Below, one piece after another: positions 1-6,000 of a DNA stretch of 7,780 nucleotides. Position 1 is the first letter of the stretch. Every line of letters begins with the position of its first letter. Made by a program: the position numbers and the translations under genes. This DNA comes from Nitrospirota bacterium (GTDB lineage: Bacteria > Nitrospirota > Nitrospiria > Nitrospirales > NS-4): the NCBI GenBank assembly GCA_005877525.1, contig VBON01000023.1:1-7780 (forward strand). The letters are read 5' to 3'. The notes beneath the pieces are model-generated. The model did not search any database and had not been told where the DNA came from. It saw only the letters and a list, made by a program, of their open reading frames with translations.

Positions 1-186
1 GCAACCTCGGAAAAATCGCCTTCCTCCAGCGGCGCGCAGAATGACTCATCTACCCCTAAAGGTGATGCCAAAACTCCGACGCCCGCTTCTCCCCCGGCCT
101 CCTCCTCTCCAACCCCCTCCACACCTTCCAACGGAGGCTCTTCAGCTGGTTCGGGATCCTCCTCGCCGTCCCCTTCTGGATCCTAA
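1..186 (+). CDS. C-terminal end of an unidentified protein with a Ser/Pro/Thr-rich tail (partial)
   Basis: Frame 1 is open from the first base to a TAA at 184-186, giving 61 residues whose start lies left of the window. By my count 22 are Ser, 11 Pro, 7 Gly, 6 Thr and 6 Ala, with repeated Ser-Pro and Thr-Pro pairs; there is no aromatic residue, Leu, Ile, Val, Met or Cys. This is a disordered, low-complexity tail such as a linker or wall/periplasm-spanning segment, not a folded domain, so no function can be assigned. It is the only plus-strand gene I accept. Its stop is six bases from the stop of the minus-strand lipoprotein gene, a tight convergent junction. The sharp amino-acid bias and clean ending beside the neighbouring stop favour this frame over the competing ones, but chance is not fully excluded in such a short piece. 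Confidence 0.6.
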   Translation, partial: ATSEKSPSSSGAQNDSSTPKGDAKTPTPASPPASSSPTPSTPSNGGSSAGSGSSSPSPSGS

Positions 187-192
187 TCTTCT

Positions 193-519
193 TTATTTCC
201 TCTTCTTCGTACTGGTGACTTTGGCTGCTTTTGCCTCCGCTTGTGCCAAAGACACTTGCAGTTGTTCCATTTGCGTCTTTAGACTGTTGTTCGTCTGCTC
301 CATCTGCGCGGCTTGAGCCTTCATGTCTTCCAGCGTCTTGCTCAGCTCCGTCACCTTTGCCTGCAGCCGGGCCTTCTCTCCCAGGAGCGCTTTGATTTGC
401 GCCTCTTGCTGGCCGATGCGTTCCTGGAGTGTCGGCGGCCACCAGTCACACCCAGTTACTCCAGCCAAAAGTCCGACACATACCACTGCCCCTACCGCTT
501 GCCGCGCTGTTCTCATCAT
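193..519 (-). CDS. small coiled-coil lipoprotein, Braun-lipoprotein-like layout
   Basis: Predicted 108-residue lipoprotein of unknown function. Residues 1-23 form a signal peptide: basic start (MMRTARQ), hydrophobic core, then the lipobox VTG followed by Cys24, the expected lipidation site. After a short Asp-Trp-Trp-Pro-Pro segment the rest is predicted helix with an almost unbroken heptad pattern from Leu31 to Ala98 (L31, I35, I42, L45, L52, V56, L59, L63, M66, M73, L80, M84, L87, L91), with Asn77 at an 'a' position. It ends in Thr-Lys-Lys-Arg-Lys. Asp25 at the +2 position would favour inner-membrane retention by the E. coli Lol rule, which may not hold here. I start at the ATG at 519 because GGAGG (528-532) lies 8 bases before it; an in-frame ATG at 534 would add five residues but lacks a site. 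The gene follows the response regulator by 4 bases and is probably last in the operon. Confidence 0.85.
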   Translation of the reverse strand: MMRTARQAVGAVVCVGLLAGVTGCDWWPPTLQERIGQQEAQIKALLGEKARLQAKVTELSKTLEDMKAQAAQMEQTNNSLKTQMEQLQVSLAQAEAKAAKVTSTKKRK

Positions 520-523
520 CCGT

Positions 524-1945
524 TCACCCTCCATGTTGATTCTGTTCTTCCAGTCCTTCCGGCTGTATCCGGCTCGCCGCGCCGCGGCCGAGCTGAAATT
601 TTTCTAAGCGATACTGCATCGTCTTGTAGGAAAGCCCGAGCATCTTCGCCGCCTTGGCAATAACGCCGTTGCTTCGGGCCATCGCTTTCTCCAATAGTTG
701 CCGTTCAAACTCTTCCAGGCAAAACCCCTCGTTGGGAAGCTCAAAATCGGTGCGGTCAAGTAGCGTGGGTCGCGAGCGCAACTCAGCGGGAAAATCGTCA
801 ATATCAATTCGCTCGCCCTCGCACAGCAGCACGGCGCGCTCTACGACCGATTCCAGCTCACGCACATTTCCGGGCCACGGATAGTCCATGAGGGCCCGCA
901 AGGCCGGCGTTGTGATTCCCTTGATGGCCTTTCCGGTCGCCACCCCAAATTTCTTAAGGAAATGATCGACGAGCTCCGGGATGTCCGTCGCCCGGTCCCG
1001 AAGCGGCGGCAGGTGAACCGACACGACATTCAGGCGATAAAACAAATCTTCCCGAAACGTGCCCTGCTTGATCGCCGCCGCCAGTTTGCGGTTCGTCGCC
1101 GCCACGACGCGGACATTGACTTTAATATCCTCCCGTCCGCCAATGCGGCGAATCTCCTTCTCCTGCAATACGCGCAATAGCTTGGCTTGCAGCGGCAGGC
1201 TTAAGTCACCGATCTCGTCGAGAAAGAGTGTGCCCTCGTCGACCGCCTCAAACAGACCAATTTGCCGGCCTTGCGCGCCGGTAAAGGCGCCTTTTTCATA
1301 TCCGAACAGTTCGCTTTCGATCAAGGTTTCTGGGATCGCCGCGCAGTTTAAGGCGCGGAAAGGCCGTTCCTTTCGGCTCGACTCGGCGTGCAAGGCCCGG
1401 GCCACCAACTCTTTGCCGGTACCGCTTTCTCCCGTAATCAGAACTGTCGTCTGGCTGGGCGCCACCTTGCGGATGACGCGAAAGACTTCCTCCATCAACG
1501 CGTGATGGCCGAGGATATGCCCCATCTTAAATTTGTCGTGCAACTGCTGGCGAAGATGACGATTCTCCTTGACCAGGCTAAGCTTCTCAAATGCGCGGGC
1601 GACCGTGATCAGAAGCTCCTCCCGGTCCAGCGGTTTCTCGAGATAGTCGAAAGCGCCTTTTTTCATAGCCTCGACCGCCGATCCCACCGTTCCGTGGGCG
1701 GTGATCAGCACGACGAGCGCTTCCGGGTCCAACTTCATCAGATCGTCCAGAAGTGCCAAGCCGTCCCGTTCCGGCATCGAGAGATCGGTCAGGACGACAT
1801 CGACTGGATGGCTGCGGTAAAGGGCCAAGGCTTGCGACACATTGGAGGAGGGCTGCACCGTATAGCCCTCACCCTCGAGAATCACCGTCAAGATATCCCG
1901 CTGTGATTTCTCATCATCCACAACCAAGATACGACCGACGGTCAT
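524..1945 (-). CDS. NtrC-family sigma-54-dependent response regulator
   Basis: A 473-residue cytoplasmic transcription activator, full length for the family. The receiver domain (about 4-118) has the acidic pair Asp10/Asp11, phosphoacceptor Asp54, Thr82 and Lys104. The AAA+ domain (about 142-375) has Walker A GESGTGKE (172-179), the sigma-54 contact loop GAFTGA (219-224), Walker B FLDEIGD (241-247), arginine-finger candidates Arg298 and Arg304, and the WPGNVREL sensor II motif (357-364). A Fis-type helix-turn-helix lies at about 410-450, with recognition helix near 439-450. All parts needed for phosphorylation-controlled, ATP-driven opening of sigma-54 promoters are present. The start overlaps the kinase stop (ATGA), with GGAGG at 1953-1957 seven bases upstream, so it is coupled to its cognate kinase. 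Domain order matches ZraR/HydG, AtoC and NtrC; the target genes cannot be read from this window. Confidence 0.96.
   Translation of the reverse strand: MTVGRILVVDDEKSQRDILTVILEGEGYTVQPSSNVSQALALYRSHPVDVVLTDLSMPERDGLALLDDLMKLDPEALVVLITAHGTVGSAVEAMKKGAFDYLEKPLDREELLITVARAFEKLSLVKENRHLRQQLHDKFKMGHILGHHALMEEVFRVIRKVAPSQTTVLITGESGTGKELVARALHAESSRKERPFRALNCAAIPETLIESELFGYEKGAFTGAQGRQIGLFEAVDEGTLFLDEIGDLSLPLQAKLLRVLQEKEIRRIGGREDIKVNVRVVAATNRKLAAAIKQGTFREDLFYRLNVVSVHLPPLRDRATDIPELVDHFLKKFGVATGKAIKGITTPALRALMDYPWPGNVRELESVVERAVLLCEGERIDIDDFPAELRSRPTLLDRTDFELPNEGFCLEEFERQLLEKAMARSNGVIAKAAKMLGLSYKTMQYRLEKFQLGRGAASRIQPEGLEEQNQHGG
528..532 (-). promoter_or_regulatory. ribosome binding site that fixes the lipoprotein start
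   Basis: GGAGG on the minus strand, 8 bases before the ATG at 519. It lies inside the last codons of the response regulator, so the two genes should be translated together. It overlaps the alternative upstream ATG at 534, which argues against that start. Confidence 0.7.
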
Positions 1946-3411
1946 ACCGCCACCTCCGTCACCTGGTCGAGTGGAAACGTGATCACGACGGTCGTGCCCT
2001 CATGCGCCCGACTCATGACGCTGATCTGGCCCCCATGCTCCTCCACGATTTTCTTGGTAATCGCCAAACCCAATCCGATCCCGAGTTTCTTCGTGGTGAA
2101 GTAGGGATTGAAAATTTTACCGAGTTCTTCCTCCAAGATACCGCTGCCGGTGTCGGAGACCCACACCTCCACCCCTCCCGGCGGTTTTTCATCTTCTCGC
2201 CCCAGGTTACCCAGGCCATCCGGTCGATATGCAACGCGCACCGCAAGAGTTCCACCGGCGGGCATCGCTTGAATCGCATTCAGCACGACATTCATCAGGC
2301 AGGTCTTCACCTGAGCGGGATCCACATGGAGCCGCGGAATCGCGGCCGGCCCCTCCACATGAATTTCGATACCTTGTTCGACCGCTTTCTGTTGCGCCAA
2401 GCCGACGACATCGCGGATGAGGACATTGACATCCACGTCCGTTTTGTTCAACGCCAATGGCTTGCCGACCGTGAGAAAGTTTTCGACCATGTCATTGAGG
2501 CGATGGATCTCGTCCTTGATGTTCGCGATGAGCACCTGCGTTTCCTCCAAACCCGCTCCCCGGCTCGCGTTCAAGCGGCTTCGAATGTGATCAATACTCA
2601 GGCTGATGAAGTTCAATGGATTTCGGATCTCGTGGGCGATACCGGAGGCGAGCTTCCCCACGGCGGAGAGGCGCTCCGCCTCGCGCAGCCGCTCCTCTAA
2701 TTCGCGGTGCTGGCGAAGCTTCTCGACCATTTCGTTGAAACTCTTGGTCAATTCGGCAATCTCGTCTGCGCCCTCCACCTCGATGGTCTTCGTCAGATCC
2801 CCGGCCGTGACCCGCTTCGCGGCCTCCACCACACCATGCAATGGCTGGGTGTATTTTCGAGCCAGATATAACGAGGCGGCAATTCCTAACGCGAAGATCA
2901 ACAAAGTGACCGCGACGCGTTTGATCAATGTCGCCCGGTTGGCTTTCGCCAGATCCTCCAGGGTGAACGTGACATGGATGTAGCCGAGCACATCGGTGCC
3001 ATCTACGAGTGGCGCCGTCACGTTATATTCCCGCTGTCCGCCTTTGACAACTGTGGTTTCCATTTTCCGGCCGGTCTGCTGAGGCGGCGAGCTAGCGACA
3101 ACCTCCTTTTCCACGTCCAGAAGCTTGATCTCCTTGACGCCTTTTCTCCCCAGCCGACTGAGGAGCTTCTGCAGTTGGCCCGCATCCGGTTCCCCTGAGA
3201 GCTGTTCCAGGCTTACGGCGGTCGCATTCGACAGATCGTGGATGCTCTCCTCGATATCCGCGATCAGTGCCTGTTGCGCCATGTGGGAGAGGAACACCGA
3301 GGCGGTCAGGGAGAGCGCCAGCAGTGTCAGCATCATGACCATGAGTTTTGTGGTGAGTCGGATGCGATGGAAAATACGATTATTCAGTGAACGCAGGTTG
3401 CTCAGAATCAT
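1942..3411 (-). CDS. membrane-bound sensor histidine kinase with an extracytoplasmic sensor domain
   Basis: A 489-residue inner-membrane kinase. A basic N-terminus is followed by transmembrane helix 1 (about 23-42), an extracytoplasmic region of about 120 residues (43-164), transmembrane helix 2 (about 165-184), HAMP (about 185-238), a HisKA dimerisation domain with phosphoacceptor His260 in HEIRNPL, and a HATPase_c domain: N box with Asn374/Asn378, G1 DTGSGI (420-425), F box FNPYF (434-438) and G2 GIGLGL (444-449). The sensor region has a pattern like a single Cache/PDC fold (a KLLDVEKEVVASS strand-turn-strand near 96-108 and a closing GYIHVTFTL near 143-151); that is inference and the ligand is unknown. 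A hydrophilic insert lies near 397-412, before the G1 box. The ATG at 3411 directly follows the tsaC stop (TAAATG) with only a weak GGCGG ribosome site, which suggests translational coupling. The downstream regulator overlaps it by 4 bases. Overall layout is as in ZraS, AtoS and NtrB-type kinases. Confidence 0.95.
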   Translation of the reverse strand: MILSNLRSLNNRIFHRIRLTTKLMVMMLTLLALSLTASVFLSHMAQQALIADIEESIHDLSNATAVSLEQLSGEPDAGQLQKLLSRLGRKGVKEIKLLDVEKEVVASSPPQQTGRKMETTVVKGGQREYNVTAPLVDGTDVLGYIHVTFTLEDLAKANRATLIKRVAVTLLIFALGIAASLYLARKYTQPLHGVVEAAKRVTAGDLTKTIEVEGADEIAELTKSFNEMVEKLRQHRELEERLREAERLSAVGKLASGIAHEIRNPLNFISLSIDHIRSRLNASRGAGLEETQVLIANIKDEIHRLNDMVENFLTVGKPLALNKTDVDVNVLIRDVVGLAQQKAVEQGIEIHVEGPAAIPRLHVDPAQVKTCLMNVVLNAIQAMPAGGTLAVRVAYRPDGLGNLGREDEKPPGGVEVWVSDTGSGILEEELGKIFNPYFTTKKLGIGLGLAITKKIVEEHGGQISVMSRAHEGTTVVITFPLDQVTEVAV

Positions 3412-4047
3412 TTATGCCGCCAACGTTCCAATCACCGAAAGTACGGCGCTTCGGGAAAGTGCCCCCTCCCGAATCAATCGAACCGGCATCACCGTCGTGT
3501 CTACCACGGTACTGGCAAAGCCACCGGGCGTTCGGCCGCCGTCGAGGACGAGATCGACGTCGACGCCCAAAGAGGCCTGCACGTCCTGCGCCGTAACCGC
3601 GGGCAATGCCCCGGAACGGTTGGCGCTCGTGCCGGTCAGCGGGCCATCGACCGCATCAAGTAGCCACTGGAGGGAAGCCGCCGCGGAGAGCCGAATACCG
3701 ATGGTGCCGGTTCCCGCAGTGAGCAACGGCGGGACTCTTGAACTTGCTCGAAACACAATAGTCAACGGACCTGGCCAGCACGCGTTCATCAGCAATTCGG
3801 CGCTTGGGCTGATCTCACTGATGAGGCTTTCTAGGTCCTTTCGATGGCGGATCAACACAAGGATGGGACTCGATGCAGTCGAACGCCCTTTGAGCGCAAA
3901 GAGACGCTGAACGGCCGACGAATCCCATGGCGTCACGCCCAAACCATAGAAGGTTTCCGTAGGGAACGCAATGACGCCACCATCGCGCACTACGCTGGCA
4001 GCCTGATGCAGCGCCGCTTCCGTCATCGGATAAAGAGCGCCTCTCAC
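3412..4047 (-). CDS. tsaC: L-threonylcarbamoyladenylate synthase (TsaC/Sua5/YrdC family, short form)
   Basis: Makes threonylcarbamoyl-AMP from threonine, bicarbonate and ATP, the first step of the t6A37 modification of tRNAs reading ANN codons; acts in the cytoplasm and passes its product to the TsaB/D/E complex. The 211 residues are one YrdC domain without the extra C-terminal Sua5 domain. Visible motifs: PTETFYGLG (29-37), the Lys53-x-Arg55 nucleotide-binding pair, WPGPLT (91-96), GTSANRSG (139-146) and an ASTVVD motif (178-183). The usual Pro after KxR is Ser56, and the usual Arg-x-Pro after the central strand reads Arg119-Leu-Ser; both are mild departures. The GTG at 4047 shares its first G with the purE stop (TAGTG); an in-frame ATG seven codons in, at 4026, is an alternative start and would remove only a non-conserved leader. 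The kinase gene begins at the next base after the stop. Confidence 0.93.
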   Translation of the reverse strand: MRGALYPMTEAALHQAASVVRDGGVIAFPTETFYGLGVTPWDSSAVQRLFALKGRSTASSPILVLIRHRKDLESLISEISPSAELLMNACWPGPLTIVFRASSRVPPLLTAGTGTIGIRLSAAASLQWLLDAVDGPLTGTSANRSGALPAVTAQDVQASLGVDVDLVLDGGRTPGGFASTVVDTTVMPVRLIREGALSRSAVLSVIGTLAA

Positions 4048-4565
4048 TAGCCGGCTTCCACCTCTCGGGATGATTCTTCCACAGCTGCCGCCATCGCTTT
4101 TTTCTGTTGGCGCAGGCGCGCCGCCAAACCAGCATCTTTTCGAGCGATAATCTGCGCGGCAAGGATCGCCGCATTTTTGGCGCCGGCCTTGCCGATTGCC
4201 ATCGTGGCGACAGGAATGCCTCCCGGCATCTGCACCGTGGCCAAAAGGGCATCGAAGCCCTTCAACGCCGAACTCTCCAAGGGCACGCCGATCACTGGCA
4301 GAATCGAGTTGGCCGCCATGGCGCCGGCCAGGTGGGCAGCCCCGCCCGCTCCTACAATCAGCACCTCCAAGCCTCGTTCTTCGGCCGTGGTGGCCAGCTT
4401 ATGGGCCCGTTCAGGAGAGCGATGCGCCGAGGCCACCGCCATCTCGCAAGCGATGCCCAGTTCGCGGAGAGTCTTGCGTGCCTCCTCCATGACCGGGGGA
4501 TCAGAACTGCTCCCCAGATAAATGCCAACGCGCGGCTTCTTGTCGTTGTCTGCTGTTTTTGGCAC
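4047..4565 (-). CDS. purE: N5-carboxyaminoimidazole ribonucleotide mutase, PurE class I
   Basis: Converts N5-CAIR to CAIR in de novo purine synthesis; cytoplasmic, usually octameric, and normally paired with PurK, which is not in this window. The 172 residues match the family length. Motifs: the phosphate-binding GSSSD (18-22), the catalytic SAHRSP with His48 (matching E. coli His45), GAGGAAHL (72-79), LPVIGVP (89-95), VQMPGGIPVA (111-120) and IGKAGAKNAA. In the first motif Pro-Pro replaces the usual Trp after SD. The tail from about 143 is charged and helical. The start is a GTG at 4565 with GAGG at 4572-4575 spaced 6 bases upstream. The gap to purD carries a strong extended -10 element, so purE may head its own transcript through tsaC and the two-component genes as well as being read from upstream. 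Confidence 0.95.
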   Translation of the reverse strand: MPKTADNDKKPRVGIYLGSSSDPPVMEEARKTLRELGIACEMAVASAHRSPERAHKLATTAEERGLEVLIVGAGGAAHLAGAMAANSILPVIGVPLESSALKGFDALLATVQMPGGIPVATMAIGKAGAKNAAILAAQIIARKDAGLAARLRQQKKAMAAAVEESSREVEAG

Positions 4566-4587
4566 GTGAGTCCTCTGGTCGATGGCT

Positions 4588-4596
4588 ATTATAGCA
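4588..4596 (-). promoter_or_regulatory. extended -10 promoter upstream of purE
   Basis: The minus strand reads TGCTATAAT, a perfect TATAAT with the TG extension, in the 51-base purD-purE gap. No good -35 hexamer is found at 16-18 bases, which is common for extended -10 promoters. Transcription would start near 4581, leaving a leader of about 16 bases that still contains the purE ribosome site (GAGG, 4572-4575). The -10 sits in a palindrome, GCTAT-A-ATAGC (4586-4596 by position on the plus strand), which extends further with one bulged base. Recognition is by motif only. Confidence 0.5.
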
Positions 4597-4616
4597 TCTT
4601 GTGCGTGGGCAACTGT

Positions 4617-5891
4617 TTAAGCAAAAGCCCGCGATCCAATATCGTTGCGGTACTGCATGCCCTCGAACTGTATCCCCTTCACACCAGCGTAGGCCCGGGT
4701 ACGGGCCGCGGCGAGGTCCTCTCCGATTCCCGTGATGCCCAACACCCGCCCGCCAGCCGTCACAATGGCATCCGAGGAAGAACTCCTCGCGGTTCCGGCA
4801 TGAAAGATCATGAGATCGTCCTCGCTGCCCTCCTGCTCCAGCCCGTGAATCGGCATTCCTGTCTGAATCGCTCCCGGGTATCCTTCCGCGGCAACCACCA
4901 CGCAGACAGCGGCGCGGCCATGCCACTCGACCGTCGCTTGGTCCAACCGGTGCTCGGTCACTGCGAGCAGTAGCTCCACGAGATCGGTTTTGAGCAGCGG
5001 CAAGACTACTTGGGTTTCCGGGTCGCCCAGGCGAGCGTTAAACTCCAGGACCCTGGGCTCTCCACCGCTCACCATCAGACCGGCATAGAGGACACCTTGA
5101 AAAGGACTTCCCAGCTGTGAGAGTCCCTCAAGCGCAGGTTCCAGGATGTTGCGACGCACCCGCTCCATCATCTTGCCGGTGCCGAGCGGGGCTGGTGCGT
5201 AGGCACCCATGCCGCCGGTGTTGGGGCCGGTGTCCCCGTCACGAAGGCGCTTATGATCCTGCGCCGGGATCATTGGAATCACGGTCTTCCCATCGGTAAA
5301 CGCCATCACCGTCATCTCTTCGCCGTCCAGAAACTCTTCGATCACTATACGCGAACCGGCCTCACCGAAGGCTCTGCCCTCCAGCATCGCGAGGACGGCA
5401 TCGCGGGCCTCGGCCCTGCTATGAGCAATGACGACTCCCTTCCCTTGCGCCAATCCATCGGCTTTCACGACGATCGGCGCCTCGCGCCGCTCAAGATAAT
5501 CGAGAGCAGCGGCAACAGCCGTGAACGTCTTGGATTCGGCCGTCGGGATACCGAGCCGGACCATGAGATCCTTGGAAAACGCTTTGCTCGATTCAATACG
5601 CGCTGCGGCTTTGTGAGGGCCGAAAATCCGGAGTTTATGTTTGCGGAAGTCGTCCACGATGCCGGCGGCCAGCGGCCCTTCCGGTCCTACAATGGTCAGA
5701 TCGATACTCTGCTCTTGCACAAAGGCTCGCAAACCCGAGATATCGGCGGCTGCCAACGGCACGCATTCCGCCAATGCCGCGATCCCGGCATTGCCGGGAG
5801 CGCAATAGAGCTTCGTCATCGACGGGCTTTGGACAAGCTTCCATGCTAAGGTGTGTTCGCGCCCCCCGCTTCCTACAATGAGAACTTTCAC
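4617..5891 (-). CDS. purD: phosphoribosylamine--glycine ligase (GAR synthetase)
   Basis: Joins phosphoribosylamine and glycine with ATP to give GAR, the second step of de novo purine synthesis. The 424 residues are full length for a monofunctional bacterial PurD. The N-terminal domain opens with the GSGGREH loop (7-13). The ATP-grasp part shows VVKADGLAQGKGV (141-153), the QDHKR and GPNTGGMGAY segment (211-231) and the metal-binding LEFNARLGDPETQ (282-294), and the C-terminal domain ends with RNDIGSRA (415-421). The start is a GTG at 5891: the frame has a stop 33 bases upstream with no other start between, and the N-terminus fits the family exactly. There is no convincing Shine-Dalgarno sequence before this GTG, unlike purH. 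An 8-codon frame at 5888-5914 overlaps the start (GTGA), and short repeats surround it. Confidence 0.97.
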   Translation of the reverse strand: MKVLIVGSGGREHTLAWKLVQSPSMTKLYCAPGNAGIAALAECVPLAAADISGLRAFVQEQSIDLTIVGPEGPLAAGIVDDFRKHKLRIFGPHKAAARIESSKAFSKDLMVRLGIPTAESKTFTAVAAALDYLERREAPIVVKADGLAQGKGVVIAHSRAEARDAVLAMLEGRAFGEAGSRIVIEEFLDGEEMTVMAFTDGKTVIPMIPAQDHKRLRDGDTGPNTGGMGAYAPAPLGTGKMMERVRRNILEPALEGLSQLGSPFQGVLYAGLMVSGGEPRVLEFNARLGDPETQVVLPLLKTDLVELLLAVTEHRLDQATVEWHGRAAVCVVVAAEGYPGAIQTGMPIHGLEQEGSEDDLMIFHAGTARSSSSDAIVTAGGRVLGITGIGEDLAAARTRAYAGVKGIQFEGMQYRNDIGSRAFA

Positions 5892-5943
5892 AAGACTCGA
5901 GGTGCCGGGTGCATTAAGAGTCTAAACTGACGTGAAGAGTCTT
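5892..5943 (-). repeat. three copies of a GAGTCT element before purD
   Basis: On the plus strand AAGAGTCT occurs at 5916-5923 and 5935-5942 (19 bases apart), and its inverted form AAGACTC at 5892-5898. The inverted copy could pair with either direct copy (6 or 7 bp stems). One arm covers the bases just before the purD GTG, where a ribosome would bind. This could be an operator or an RNA hairpin controlling purD, or chance in a short gap. Confidence 0.35.
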
Positions 5944-6000
5944 CTTTCGCCAACATGGGAGCCTGTCCCCGCTTTCGCGTGCCGGTACGGTTCGGCAGGT
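5944..6000 (-). other. rest of purH-purD gap with small inverted repeats
   Basis: No gene is seen here. Directly after the purH stop there is a 5 bp inverted repeat, TGCCG/CGGCA (5980-5984 and 5993-5997) with an 8-base loop, then a CGC-GAAA-GCG mini-hairpin on the minus strand (about 5971-5980). Neither is followed by a T-run, so I do not call a terminator; they might affect transcript processing. Confidence 0.25.

Noticed and set aside
153..200. Possible terminator for the plus-strand gene: GGATCC at 154-159 pairing with GGATCC at 178-183
   Set aside because: The stem is only 6-7 bp with an 18-base loop, and the following bases are T-rich but interrupted. GGATCC is also self-complementary, so pairing is expected from any two copies.
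41..316. Plus-strand frame of 91 codons crossing the convergent junction, with a hydrophobic stretch
   Set aside because: It runs antisense through the lipoprotein gene, and its Leu/Pro-rich start is only the shifted reading of the Ser/Pro-rich tail in frame 1.
56..442. Minus-strand frame of 128 codons overlapping the lipoprotein gene
   Set aside because: It overlaps in a different frame a gene with a clear lipobox, heptad repeat and ribosome site, and has no recognisable features itself.
1753..2700. Long plus-strand open frame (315 codons) opposite the kinase-regulator junction
   Set aside because: It is antisense to two well-supported genes with intact motifs, and its translation is rich in Arg, His and Pro with no domain pattern. 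Similar antisense frames at 3125-3910, 4107-4973 and 5253-5849 are rejected for the same reason.
4556..4578. Possible sigma-54 promoter (plus-strand TGGCACG near the purE start)
   Set aside because: The -12 part is missing: TTGC is not found at the required spacing. It also points into purD antisense, and I found no convincing -24/-12 pair elsewhere by eye.
5917..5945. Possible sigma-70 promoter before purD (TAGACT as a -10)
   Set aside because: Only four of six bases match and the nearest TTGGCG sits 23 bases away, too far for a -35.
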